Source: Isoetes taiwanensis
Taxonomy: Eukaryota; Streptophyta; Lycopodiopsida; Isoetales; Isoetaceae
Length of the DNA stretch: 64,000 bases
Assembly: GCA_021234155.1 (NCBI GenBank)
Contig: JAJEKV010000038.1
Coordinates: 12,199,785 to 12,263,784 of the forward strand
Direction of reading: 5' to 3'
This document shows, piece by piece, positions 12,447-22,333 of the stretch; the first letter of the stretch is position 1; the number at the start of each line of letters is the position of its first letter. Below the pieces are notes generated by a model. The model did not search any database, was not told where the DNA came from, and saw only the letters and a program-made list of their open reading frames with translations. The position numbers and the translations under genes were made by a program.

Positions 12447-12905
12447 TTATATATGTCTAGAACGTGGTCGGTGCATTGGTGAGGCCGAAGGCACAACAGT
12501 GAATTCGTAGTGGCCATAGTGAGTCTGAAAAGCTGATTTATGGATATCCTCCTCCTTGATTCTTATTTGATGATATTCTGATCGAAGATTGATCTTGGAG
12601 AAATATTTTGCCCCTTGCAGTTGATCCATAAGATCATCGGCTCGCGGTAACGCATACCGATTCTTAATAGTATGCTTATTCAACTGGCGGTAATCAATGC
12701 ACATGCGAAGTGTATCCATCCTTCTTCTTGACAAATCGTATCGGCGCACCAAAAGGGAAAACACTAGGGCGAATGAACTCTAGCTTAAGTAGATCATGCA
12801 ACTGCTTCTTAAGCTCTGCCAATTTGGGTGTGCTCATACGGTACGGGGCCTTACTAGTGGACTTTGTACCCGGCGCAAGTGCAATCTCGCATTCTACCCC
12901 CTAAA
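12447..12905 (-). pseudogene. Reverse transcriptase N-terminal half, truncated
   Basis: Two adjoining frames give '[20 protein letters not shown]', then '[13 protein letters not shown]', a frameshift, then '[20 protein letters not shown]' and '[20 protein letters not shown]'. These are motifs 1-3 of Ty3-type RT. After 'YEFTVVP' one base is missing in the segment that should read as the conserved 'FGLTNAP' block, and homology stops within a few codons. The catalytic YxDD motif is not present anywhere in the fragment. Confidence 0.9.
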
Positions 12906-13319
12906 AGGTGGTAGCCTCCGAATCTCGTTAGGAAAAAAGTCACTGAAACTCATGAAGTAGGCTAGCAACAGCTGGAGTCAAGTCCCGAATGGTTTCCTCT
13001 TTCTGGGCATCGGTTTCGACTAAGGCAAGTCGAACAATATAAGCAACTTGGTCCTTCCGGACAGCCTTGTCCAACTGTGACAATGACATGCTCTGCATAA
13101 TGGGTTGAACCTGATTACTTGTTAGGGTGACACGAGCCCCGTTAGCTGCATTGAAAGTGACATCACGCTTCTCACAGTCAATATTGGCTTTTGCAGCTGC
13201 CAAGAACTCCATATCGACAATTAAATCATACTTGCCAATATTCATAGCGCCTAGAGCAACTGGTGCTCCTGGTAGCTGGATATTCAAATTAACCCGGCGA
13301 CCCTGTGTGTGGCATAGCT

Positions 13320-13560
13320 CCACTTGCTAAGGTGACGGGACGAGGTTTGGATTTCAAGGTTGCAAGGTTCTTCATTGACTCAGGCAGTCTGGGTGACACA
13401 AAGTTGTGCGTACCGCCAGTATCCATTAAGATGACAAAGGGTTTGGTATCAATATGGCCAATGGTGGATATGACAGATGGTTGGCTATCAGCTTTACCAG
13501 TTTCTATAGCTGCAAAAATGTGAGACTCACCTTCTAGATAATCTAGTGCTTCCTCGTCAG
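13320..13560 (-). pseudogene. Retropepsin-like protease remnant
   Basis: The minus strand reads FVILMDTGGTHNFVSPRL, with the catalytic DTG triplet at plus positions 13415-13423. This is the aspartic protease signature of Ty3-type Pol. The frame is broken relative to both gag and the following linker (13323-12940), which carries 'NIGKYDLIVDMEFLAAAKAN', the second half of the protease (D-x-I-x-M-x-F-L). Confidence 0.8.
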
Positions 13561-13651
13561 CAAGGGCCGGTACGTCACAAATAGGTGTACATTCTTCCCA
13601 ACTACTTCAGCGAAGGCTGCTTGTACCGCTTGGGTTACGTACGGACATTCC

Positions 13652-14625
13652 TACATACGGTGCCCGGCTCGAAAGCATCGAAAACAAGCTTTGTCCTGCC
13701 TCAGCTGGTCACGAGCCTCCCTTGGAATAGGTTGGAGAATTTGCTGTATCAGGCCAACAACACTGCTTGGCTTATCTGGCATGTTGAATCTCACCTTCTT
13801 TTCTATTTTCTGGAATTGTGGTTGTTGAGAAGGACTCGGACTCAGAGAGCGGGCCCTGTATGGCACATATGGCTTGCCTGGAGCAAAACTAGAAGGACGG
13901 GGGTAAGATGGCTTTTGGGTGTCCTCCTCCAAACTGAGGGCTTTTGCCTCTGCCTCCGCCACAGTTTTTGGATCAATGGCACGCACCATTTTTCGCAAGG
14001 CTGGTGATAACCTCAATATAGCCTTTTACGGCATGACGTTCATTGATTTCTGGTACATACAGGCGCAGACACATCAACTCATCAGTATAGGCCTGAACAG
14101 AGAAGCCACATTGCTCCAGACGATAGAACATCTGTATCTGCTTACACCTGTGCAACCTGGGGACATCGTATCGTGTGACTTAAAGGCTTTCGCAAAGATT
14201 TTAAATTTGCACCTGCTCTGTTCAAGCCATGGGATCGTGCATAGCCCTTCCACCAAATTCTAGCCGACTTAGGTAGTGGTCACCTTGCCTATGTCCCTTT
14301 TAGTCATCCCATAAGACTTTCCGAATTCACGCATCTCGTCCAACCAAGATTCAGCATCCATTCCTGAGCGAGAAGTACCTGAGAACTGGGCTAACTTGCG
14401 ATTTTTCCATATACTTGTTATAGCCGAGTCCACTGTCTTCTGATAATCTTTCTGCTTGGATTTTGTACGGGCACGATCAGAAGCACTGGAGGCTGAAGAG
14501 TCAGATGAGTCGGATGAGTCTGAACCGCCATCTGATGACGAGGAACTACGGGCACATTTGGTGCGAGTTGGCATGACTGGTGCATGGTTTGGAGCTTGTG
14601 CAGGCGTTGGCGGTTGAGGGATCAT
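13652..14625 (-). pseudogene. Ty3-type gag remnant with stop in the zinc knuckle
   Basis: The N-terminal frame (14625-14269) has a Pro-rich start and a long Ser/Asp run, then 'DAESWLDEMREFGKSYGM', as in plant gag proteins. The reading then moves between frames: about 14155-13973 ('QAYTDELMCLRLYVPEINER') and 14016-13651 ('LSPALRKMVRAIDPKTVAEA'), ending in CFRCFRAGHRM followed by a TAG and then EC. The knuckle spacing C-X2-C-X4-H-X4-C is kept, but the stop falls between His and the last Cys. At least two frameshifts plus this stop mean no full Gag can be made. Confidence 0.85.
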
Positions 14626-14640
14626 TCTAAAATTAGGCTC

Positions 14641-15061
14641 TAAGACGGTTCTAGGGAATTAAAAATCACCTCAATCAGAGCTTTAATTGCGGAGATATGG
14701 TCAAATAAAGTTTAGCTTCTATCTATAGATGTCTCCACGAGCCTTTTTCACAAACACTTGCCTTTTATACCAAGGTAATCCTTGCCTTTAATTAGACACT
14801 TGGTTATTGTGCTATATACTTTTTATATCAAAGTAGTCATTGCCTTTAATTAGACACTTGGTTACCCTAGACTACCTCAGTCGTTGGATCTGTCCATCCT
14901 ACATCTTAGATCGTATGTTGGGGCCTCTAGATGCCTTTTGTTTCGATTATGGTCATTTATGACTGGGGCGCCTATAATTTTGAAATATGGAATACAAGTT
15001 CGCCTAAGGTTTTGAAATATGAAATATTGCAACTCATCTCTATACGAGTTAGCCAAAGTTT
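14641..15061. other. Sequence upstream of the Ty3 relic
   Basis: No gene. A partial duplication is visible: 'tgcctttaattagacacttggttа'-type phrases near 14786 and 14844 share about 30 bases. This could be leftover LTR or leader sequence of the Ty3 relic, but no second LTR was found to confirm it. Confidence 0.35.
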
Positions 15062-15150
15062 TAGATTTTGAGATACGGAGACTCGAACCTCTACCAAAAT
15101 AATTCAATATCCTAATATGCATGCTTTAACCAATGCAACCAGGAAACTAA
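15062..15150 (-). mobile_element. tRNA-derived SINE-like sequence
   Basis: On the minus strand, an A-box-like GGTTGCATTGGTTAAAGC (15140-15123) is followed by a good B-box, GAGGTTCGAGTCTCC (15092-15078). The distances fit a tRNA-like Pol III promoter. Acceptor-stem pairing is not evident, so a SINE head or a tRNA pseudogene is more likely than a working tRNA. Confidence 0.45.
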
Positions 15151-15179
15151 CGTGCTTTTGTACTTTATTGTATCTAATA

Positions 15180-15251
15180 TTTTTTTTTTTTTTTTTTCGC
15201 ACGTTTCCACAAACGCAAGTTGACACTTTGAAGCAATTCAAAAGTGTCCAC

Positions 15252-15283
<32 letters not shown>
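15180..15283. repeat. Two poly-T runs
   Basis: T runs of about 18 and 27 bases at 15180-15197 and 15255-15282 flank a 57-base segment. On the minus strand these are A-runs and could be tails of retroposed sequences, including the SINE-like sequence just to their left or other inserts. No target-site duplication was identified. Confidence 0.8.
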
Positions 15284-15286
<3 letters not shown>

Positions 15287-15364
15287 ATAACCTATTAAAT
15301 TGTTTTAGGGATATGGTCTATGGTCTCAGGGATAGTGATTTATGTATGTATGTATATTATGTAT

Positions 15365-15450
15365 GTAATTCATTTCGTCAGGTAATCCAAGTATTGATGT
15401 CAGGAAAAGAGTGACATCAATACTTGGATTACCCGGACCAAATGAATTAC
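15365..15450. ncRNA. Long hairpin, miRNA-precursor-like or foldback element
   Basis: Arms at 15365-15402 and 15412-15450 are reverse complements over about 38 bases, with a 9-base loop. The inner 22 bp (GGTAATCCAAGTATTGATGT... and its complement) pair perfectly, and mismatches are confined to a small internal loop around 15376-15380 and 15434-15439. Length, stem quality and loop size fit a plant miRNA precursor, but also fit a recent inverted duplication or small MITE. It lies in non-coding DNA, so it is not explained by a gene. Confidence 0.5.
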
Positions 15451-15819
15451 AATGGTCCATTGCACGATGCCGTAAATTTGGATGTCTTTGAAGCAACTTT
15501 ACGCAACTTTGGAGCAACTTTGGAGCAAAACCGGCTATCAACTTTGGAGCATTCCTATCAAGCACTCCTCTCTAGAGGCCGCGCCAGAACCTTCTGGTTG
15601 CTTTTAATAATTCACGTCAACAATCGTTTTTGATTCTCCTAGCAATTACAGTGAACAGATAGCAATTACAGTGAACAGATCTTCAGGATCCTATTTTGAA
15701 GGTCTATCCTTTTGCAGCATAGAACCGATCTGTTTTGCATGAACATCAAAGTAATAACCCTTTTGCCTGAATAGGCCCATCAAATTGCTTAGAGTTTGAG
15801 TTGAATATTCACTTACAGA

Positions 15820-16138
15820 ATGAGAGGCATGCCTTATTATCTAGAGGAATCAATCATTCCAGGTCTTCCAGATGATGTTGCCATGTTGTGCCTTGCCCGT
15901 GTTCCCCTCAAGAAATTTCTAACTATGGGGCTTGTGTCTAACCAGACAAGAATTGAGGCAGCAGCTTTACGTGCATCCTTCACCACCAGATGTTATCCGA
16001 AGATGTTCAGAATACCGGATGTTCAGAATACCGGATGGCAGATGGGTTAGCCTTCCTCCTATGCCTGGAGGACCTAAGAACGGCTTCAACTATGCTGTGA
16101 TTGCTATTGGAAACTCGGCCCTAAAAACAAAATTCTAG
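15820..16138 (+). pseudogene. F-box/kelch protein fragment
   Basis: From ATG 15820, residues 10-24 read SIIPGLPDDVAMLCL followed by ARVP, which is the start of the F-box in plant F-box/kelch proteins (substrate-recognition subunits of SCF ubiquitin ligases). The rest of the F-box is degenerate. A second frame (to 16138) gives 'DGRWVSLPPMPGGPKNGF' then 'NYAVIAIGNS', a kelch-repeat sequence. The frame switch coincides with a 16-bp tandem duplication (16002-16017 and 16018-16033, 'gatgttcagaataccg'), which is not a multiple of three. Most of the protein (usually about 350-450 residues) is missing, so this is a truncated pseudogene. Confidence 0.75.
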
Positions 16139-16264
16139 AAGAACTACGACCATGAAGAACTAAGCAGCTCTTTGCTGTTGGAAACTCGGCCATGAACTCG
16201 GCTATGAACTATTGAAAACTCGGCCCTAAAAACAAAATTCTGGAAGAACTACGGCATGAAGAAC
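16110..16264. repeat. Imperfect direct repeat of about 50 bp
   Basis: 'actcggccctaaaaacaaaa' with its following 'ttct(a/g)gaagaactac' occurs at about 16113-16161 and 16216-16264. Between them, 'aactcggc(c/t)atgaact' is repeated on a smaller scale. It is a local duplication downstream of the F-box fragment. Confidence 0.8.
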
Positions 16265-16402
16265 CCTATTTTTTTTTTCTTTCTTCTCCGAAGCCTAGAA
16301 GCCCCATGCATCATCAAGAAACTTTGTGCATCATCTAGAAACCCCGGCATCATGAGATCTCAAAACCCTAAAATTTTTCTTTCACAGATTTTTCCTAGCC
16401 TC

Positions 16403-16888
16403 GGTATAAATTTATACCGTCAAAACCATCTGCCATGTTTTAGCCAGATGATTATCATGTTATATCTGCGCCCTGTCACGTTATAACCAACAATAAATAT
16501 CCGTCTCATAAAATTTCCTTGTTTTACATTGTATTGGATTTATAGCAAAACGTATTTAAAGAGAACTTGTAATATAAATTTATACCGTGGCTTCCTTTGT
16601 AAAATAATTCCGGTCTAAATTTATACTGCTCCCGCCCTTTTCATGAGGGGCGATGGTATAAACTTATACTGCTTAAGCTCGAAAGCGGTATAAATTTATA
16701 CCACTCGAGTTCAATTTATAAATTTATACCACTCGAGTTCACAGGCAGTATAAATTTATACCACTCGCTTGAACTCACATGGTATAAATTTATACCGCTT
16801 AAGCTCATCCTGTATAAATTTATACCACTTGAGCTCCTACCGTTTGATACACTGCCTCCAAAGCTCCCGCATGGTATAAATTTATACC
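16403..16888. repeat. Array of ten 16-bp palindromes (GGTATAAATTTATACC)
   Basis: Copies start at 16403, 16571, 16612, 16655, 16687, 16715, 16747, 16781, 16811 and 16873. Four are perfect palindromes (16403, 16687, 16781, 16873); the others have one to three changes, mostly in the outer bases. In the core the spacing is 28-34 bp, and the last gap (62) is twice that, as if one unit had been lost. Spacers are short and share motifs such as 'cactcgagttc' and 'gcttaagctc', themselves near-palindromic. It may be an array of dimer-protein binding sites, a satellite in birth, or a set of foldbacks. Confidence 0.9.
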
Positions 16889-18258
16889 ATCCAATAACGT
16901 GGGAAAAATCAAAGCCTATGAACTAAAGCTAAAAAATGTGAAGCCATATTGTATGGTTACCTAGCCATCATTTGGCGGGTCGGAAACACATTTTAGGGCT
17001 CAAATGACAACATCTGTGTTGGGTGAAACTGCCAAAAATTTTGTTATAGATGATGATGAAGTTTCATTAGTAGACAGTGCTGAGGAACATCCCTTTTGAT
17101 GGTGGGGCAGAGGACACGAATAGCTCTGGTGATCATGATCTGAACGAGTCAGAGGATGAGATGCATCACGAATTGCTACAAAATATAAGTTTGTCTAATA
17201 AGGCATATATGTAATTAGGTTAAAGCTTCAGGGCTCGAGCAAAGTCAATACGTGTCGCAATTTTGACTGTCTTGTTCATAATTTTGTAAAGAATCCGAAC
17301 ACTTTGGATGAGATACCTTTTTGTTGGTCCAGTGCACTTGTTGTTTTCTTCAATGTCTAGTTTTTGGAGTCCTTGAAATTTCTACTAATTTTTTAAACCA
17401 AATTAGGGGGCTGAAACGTGGTAACGAACATTTTTTCATGGCATCTAAGCTCAATTACCCCCTCAAAAAGGTCACCTAAAATGTCAAAATTGTCACATTT
17501 GTCACGCACAGACCGCGAAAATGGACCTTTTTGAGGGAATTTTAGGGAATCTTTTAAAGATTCCTTTTAAAGTGCGTTTCGAGCAAATAAGTGCGTTTCA
17601 ATTTAAACTTTGTTATTAATGATAATTGTCTTCGAAAACATGCAAGATTACACATGGACAACTCAAGCAAATCAAGTTTGGTTTGCATTCCTGTTTGAGA
17701 GCCAATGGCAAACTGTCGTGTGGCAACCATTCTAGCCAAGAATGGAATGTCACTCCACCATTCTGGCATGACCTCTTGCAGCCAGTTCGTTGCAGCCGGA
17801 AGGGATTTTACTCAAGATCAATGAAGCAGCCATAGCCGTCTTTGCTGAAAACCTTTGCTGAAGATTTGGTGGAGCCTCGCCGAAGATATCTTTCCTGGAT
17901 GCCTCAGCTTTGGCTTCATGGACGCCGTAGCACTGTATCAACCTCAGATCTAAAAGATGATTGGATCAAACCTTAAAAGAACAATAAATTAACTCTGTTC
18001 CACATAACAACACACGTCGAAATTAAGCAAGATAGCATGGCTCCCAAAGTTCTAATAATATTCTTCAAAACAGGCAAGACCATGGGGACGTGACATATAT
18101 GTCTAAATCTAAGAATGTTTTTGGCGTGGAATATAGATGGCTGAGATGTTGGAAGCCGATGACATTCGTGGATCCAAGGGCCAGAATTCGTTGAAAGAAA
18201 CACGAAAGGCACCAACAAAACCCATGCCCTAAAAACCGGGGAAGCGAAGGTTTTGGCG
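16889..18258. other. Intergenic DNA upstream of RPB5
   Basis: No firm gene. At about 17090-17214 a short plus-strand frame is acidic (PFDGGAEDTNSSGDHDLNES), possibly an exon relic. A minus-strand frame at 17750-17941 (KAEASRKDIFGEAPPNLQQR) looks somewhat protein-like but has no motif. The last 150 bases before 18259 should hold the RPB5 promoter; no clear TATA box is seen, which is common for housekeeping genes. Confidence 0.4.
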
Positions 18259-19212
18259 ATGTCGCACCAGCTTGATGAGCAGGGCAACCGGCTCTACAGA
18301 ATCCGGCAAACTCTTATGCAGATGCTTCGCGATAGAGGTTATCTTGTTGCAGATGTTGAGCTCGCCCTAACCAGAGAACAGTTTAGGCAGAGGTTTGGCG
18401 ACGAGCCCAAGAGAGAGGACCTGGTCATCAGCAAGGAAAAACGAGACGATCCTCGTGATAAGGTAATCCATATAGAACCTTAGCACCATGTTCTGTGCAA
18501 AAAAAAAAAAAATCTTGTGAGCTTTATTATATGAGGGAAAATCACTGGAGTTTTCCTTCCCGCTGCACGTCTTCTTGTTTTGTAGATTTTTGTCTTCTTT
18601 CCTGAGGATCCGAAGGTTGGGGTGAAAGCAATCAAGACTTATGTGGAAAGAATGAAGGCTGAGAGTGTCCCTCGTGCAATTCTTGTGGCACAAACAATAC
18701 TTACGCCAATGGCAAAAACTGGAATTATGGAAGCTGCAGCAAAGTCTTACCATTTCGAAACTTTCCAGGTTCTACTTCTGCATTCCTTGAAATGATTCAA
18801 CATCTGCATTCCTTGAAATGATTCAACATACCATCTGGCTAACTTTAGTTTGCAATCTGGCTAACTTTAGTTTAGAGTTGGCCAAATCTGTAACACGGTG
18901 TTGTTATGACAGGAGGCAGAACTTCTTGTTAATATTAAAAATCATGTGCTGGTGCCAGAACATCTCATACTGACAGCTCAAGAGAAGAAAGCTCTTCTTG
19001 AAAGATACACTGTGAAGGAAACACAGGTTAGTTCTGGTTATGGATCTCTGGCATATGTTCACCATTCTGATTAATCTTCTCTGCAGCTTCCAAGAATGCA
19101 GGAAAAAGATCCTGTCTCAAGGTACTATGGATTTAAACGTGGGCAAGTTGTGAAAGTAGTCAGAGGAAGCGAGACTGCGGGGAGATACGTCACATATCGG
19201 TTTGTTGTGTGA
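18259..19212 (+). CDS. NRPB5: RPB5/RPABC1, shared subunit of nuclear RNA polymerases
   Basis: Four exons read in phase: 18259-18462 (68 codons), 18586-18768 (61), 18913-19026 (38) and 19087-19212 (41 plus TGA), total 208 residues. All introns have GT-AG ends and fall between codons. The family is 205-215 residues long, so the gene looks complete. The start is ATG 18259 ([20 protein letters not shown]); an upstream TTG is in frame but not needed. Residues 1-130 form the eukaryote-specific jaw domain ([16 protein letters not shown]); the archaeal-RpoH-like C-terminal domain is clear ([42 protein letters not shown]). RPB5 sits in the lower jaw of Pol I, II and III and contacts downstream DNA in the nucleus. 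Intron 2 contains two micro-duplications (about 18776-18830 and 18833-18872). It is the only clearly intact gene in the window. Confidence 0.96.
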
Positions 19213-19248
19213 ATAGCATACATGAATTTCAAATTAATGACTGAACCC

Positions 19249-19362
19249 TAATACCATGTCTGTCTTGAAGAGAAATAGACTCCCATTTTGCTGTTTACTA
19301 ACTAATACCACGTCTTACTTGAAGAGAAGTATACTCCCGTTTTGCTGTTTACTTAGCAAACA
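19249..19362. repeat. Tandem duplication, two units of about 55 bp
   Basis: 'aataccatgtctgtcttgaa' with following 'gagaaatagactcccatttt' recurs immediately downstream as a close copy ending 'gctgtttactta'. It lies in the 3' flank or 3' UTR of RPB5. Confidence 0.85.
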
Positions 19363-20001
19363 TTATGCTTATTTTCACTGTCATTCTTCTGCCTATGATA
19401 TGAAAGCATCTTTAATGTTGTAAGCACATACACCATGTCTATGTCACTCTATTGTATACCTTCCAACGATGTTGTTTCGTCTATGTTGCACATGAGCTAT
19501 TAACAAACTCTTTGCTTCAAGCATTGCCAATGGAGCAACATGGTTGTTTCCAGTTTTATTCATTACCTCCCCATTACCTACACTTATAATGTATGCATAA
19601 CCCACAATTTTGTTAGTTGTAGCTAATACATGAAACATATATAGCTTATGAAACATAACTTTTGAAACCTCGTTGAGATTCCCTGCTCAGAATTTGACCA
19701 GCTTTGAAATGTCCTTTGTAAGGAACCTTTGATTGAACTATAGAACAAAACATTTTGAGCACTATGTGAGGCGACTTGCCTATGAGCACTATATGATGCT
19801 GACTTGTCCCAATTTCTTTTTTTATAGTATATGATGGAATAGAAAAGCAAACATATCCTCATGTTTTTACTCAAAATCATTTTTTGATGGTATATGATGG
19901 AATAGAAAAGGAAACATATATCCCCTCAATGGCAAAAGCCTCATGCACCTCAACCACTTCACATTGCGTCTATAGGTTTTGACACCCAACGGTTTAGAGT
20001 G
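19363..20001. other. Non-coding DNA downstream of RPB5
   Basis: No gene. A 27-base phrase 'tatatgatggaatagaaaag' plus flanks is repeated at about 19829 and 19891. Minus-strand frames at 19444-19880 have no motif. Confidence 0.4.
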
Positions 20002-20090
20002 CGATTCTAGGCAGTCTTGAACTCGAGATCTATAATTACAAGAACTAATGTGTTACCACAAGACCAAACATTCAAATACATGTTGCTCAT
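20002..20090 (-). mobile_element. tRNA-derived SINE-like sequence
   Basis: On the minus strand 'GGTCTTGTGGTAACACA' (about 20066-20048) resembles an A-box and 'CGAGTTCAAGACTGCC' (20025-20010) a B-box. This is the pattern of plant tRNA-derived SINEs. The A-to-B distance is shorter than usual, and no tail was found. Confidence 0.35.
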
Positions 20091-21507
20091 CTTCAACTTA
20101 TATCTATGTTCTATTCCCGCTCAATGTTACAGACCATGTCATGATGATAAGAATGTTAGAAACATTAGCGATTAATCATGTGGTGGGGTTAGTCTTCAAC
20201 TCATGACTATGCTCCACTCCTATTCAATGTAAGAGACCATGTCATGATGACCAGAATCCAGGTTTGGTGCTAGTGGTGGGGTCCATAATTTATCAAATAC
20301 TCTTCCAAAAACTAAATATTGTGGATCCGACCCCATAGCTAGATGTTCGGCGTGTGATATGTAAACACCTAAAAATAATTTGAAGGCGGACCTCAATCTT
20401 CCCTACACAGGATTCAAAATTTCTTTGCATTAAATATGTGGTGACCCAAGCAAATGATTTTTCCTTCCCCTTGTAACTTATCAAAAAGCACAAGAGTGTG
20501 CATAGGAGACCACCTACTTGTAAATACTTAAAAAGGTTAATTTATGAATAAGAATGTTCTTGTTTTTGAATTCTTCTTGAATATTGATGTATGTTCACAT
20601 AAGTACATTCCGACTAGCTATTCTAGATGTGACCCTCACTTTACTAGTCCTGGTTTAGGACAAAAACTTGGTCCTCATTAGAATGGTTTGAGTTTGATTG
20701 TCATTTATAAGTATAAACGTTGAAAATATCAGGTTTAGAGGACTGGTAAGTTAGACCTTCTTGGTTTAGAGCTAAGATATTAGTCCTCGTTTTGAAGGTT
20801 ACATTTGGATCAACCCCACAATCTAGTTGGAAAGGGCCTGAGCAATGACAAGAGGACCAATCTCATGTTGTGGAATAAGTAAACAACTAAATTTGATCAT
20901 AGCTAGTGTATACTCAAGCACTATGAATTTCCCCTTATTTTTTGGGTGGAGAGCTAGTCTGCATATTTTGTTTTTCTTTTTGTCGTTCATCTCAGCTTGT
21001 ATATCTAGGGAATTTGAACCTTATCTTTGCATTTCTCTATATTTGTTACTAGGCTAGTATATGTATGGTCTAGAACAAAGGAATATGATACAAAAAGCTA
21101 GAATTTCTATTTTTACTCCACAATGCATCATCAAAGTCCTTTTAATTAAAAAAATCATGTTTCAATCATTGATTTGAAATGATGGCCATTAGTATTCTAG
21201 ATTTAATACCTTAGAAAATCATTAATCGTTTGAATAGAAAACTATATAAAACAATTGGTGCCTGGCAGTGAGGCAGAAGAACAAATTGTTATCTATGTGG
21301 ATTTTTATCGAAACAAGCAAATAATCAATTATCTTATATGAGCTTGAACCATTACTTCTAACTAACATATGATCTTGAAAATCAAGCATGCAAATATTTG
21401 GAGAATATAATAAGTTGGCTGATAATTCTAGACTATGGAATCATTTCAAACAAATATGAACACTTTCCCATCTACATTCGTATCCTAACGTTTCTCCCTT
21501 TCTAAAG
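20091..21507. other. Non-coding stretch with small duplications
   Basis: A direct repeat of about 65 bp occurs at about 20094-20160 and 20190-20258 (both contain 'agaccatgtcatgatga'). The rest is AT-rich with no gene recognised up to the LINE. Confidence 0.45.
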
Positions 21508-22234
21508 GGATTGTTTGCTGCTTGGGACACTGTCAAGTCTCCTTTTCATATCAATCCCGAGGCATGTCTTCAGCTGTCTACTCCATGCTGGTGGATTCCT
21601 TTGCAGAACACTCTAAAGAATGTGCCTCTCAGTATTGCTGTTCATCCAAAGACACAATGACGATGGATGGCAGCTGGTTTAAGCACCATTGCAGCTTGCT
21701 ATGAGTCTAGCCATTTCATGTCATGAGAAGCATTTGTTGTATAGACCGGATAGAATAATTGGCACTCGTTTTGCTGCATTATTGCCACAGGATTCTGACC
21801 CACAAATTGAAATATCTGTATGGGTTGCCATTAGAGCATTAAGCTAGGGTGTATAAACTACTTCAACATTCTGAAATCTTGCTTTCGTCTAAGAGATGGA
21901 ATCTTCAGGTTTCTCAGCCACAATGGGAAAGTGTTTGGACATGGGTATGGAATGAGTTGCTTCATCGCAAAGTGGAAGTTTTGTGGTGGCAAGTGATCCA
22001 TAAGTGCCTGAGAGTCAATTGGTTGGTCAATTTGTTCTTGATTATTCTTCAGATGGCTTTTAATTGTTCTTCTCTTGATCAAGAGAAGAAGGTACTGATT
22101 ATACTTACCTTCAGATTCGTTCATATACATAGATAGGTGGTTGCTCAATTGGATCTTGTTGGTTGCTGGGGTTATAATCCTGTGTTTGCATTTTATATTG
22201 TTAAGTTCTTGATTGATGAATAAAGCTCGTCATC

Positions 22235-22280
<46 letters not shown>
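21508..22280 (+). mobile_element. L1-like LINE, 3' end with poly-A tail, decayed
   Basis: The left part reads GLFAAWDTVKSPFHINPEAC in one frame, then after stops the sequence 'RWNLQVSQPQWESVWTWVWN' and 'VEVLWWQVIHKCLRVNWLV' appears (21978-22028). This is the region C-terminal to the reverse transcriptase of plant L1-like elements, where a zinc-binding zf-RVT segment normally follows; the Cys/His part is missing here. An AATAAA at 22219-22224 is 14 bases before an uninterrupted run of about 43 A (22238-22280), marking the true 3' end. The RT and endonuclease are absent, so the copy is 5'-truncated, as most LINE copies are. The A-tail joins directly to the repeat at 22281. Confidence 0.75.
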
Positions 22281-22281
<1 letters not shown>

Positions 22282-22333
22282 AAGGTGCTGCGCATGGAGG
22301 GTTGCCCTCCATAGATGGAGGGTGAAGTGGCTT
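22281..22333 (+). repeat. 53-bp hairpin-rich repeat end, copy A
   Basis: 'caaggtgctgcgcatggagg' begins a 53-bp segment whose reverse complement is found at 60909-60960 with only about four differences. It contains two overlapping stems: ggaggg/ccctcc around 'ttg' and ccctccat/atggaggg around 'ag'. It looks like the end of a DNA transposon or other dispersed element. The LINE A-tail abuts it exactly. Confidence 0.75.

Larger units (their letters stand above)
12447..14640 (-). mobile_element. Ty3-type LTR retrotransposon fragment (gag-protease-RT), dead
   Basis: On the minus strand the order is gag (14625 downward), CCHC zinc knuckle (about 13690-13640), aspartic protease (DTG at 13415-13423) and the first half of reverse transcriptase (12904 to 12447). 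That gag-pro-RT order is typical of Ty3/gypsy elements. The element is cut inside RT, so the rest of RT, RNase H and integrase are absent. Frameshifts separate nearly every block, and the zinc knuckle contains a stop. No LTR pair was recognised; upstream of gag (14641-14660) there is only a weak resemblance to an initiator-Met primer site ('TTAGAGCC'). This is a relic. Confidence 0.9.

Noticed and set aside
14641-15060. 5' LTR and primer-binding site of the Ty3 relic
   Set aside because: No matching LTR copy is found on the other side, and the primer-site resemblance is only a few bases.
16403-16888. CRISPR-like spacing of the palindrome array
   Set aside because: The repeats are 16-bp AT palindromes, spacers resemble each other, no cas genes are present and the context is a plant nuclear genome.
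17554-17941. Minus-strand gene upstream of RPB5
   Set aside because: Two overlapping frames look mildly protein-like, but no motif, start context or splice signals were found.
18367-18753. Minus-strand 128-residue frame
   Set aside because: It is the shadow of RPB5 exons 1 and 2 on the other strand.
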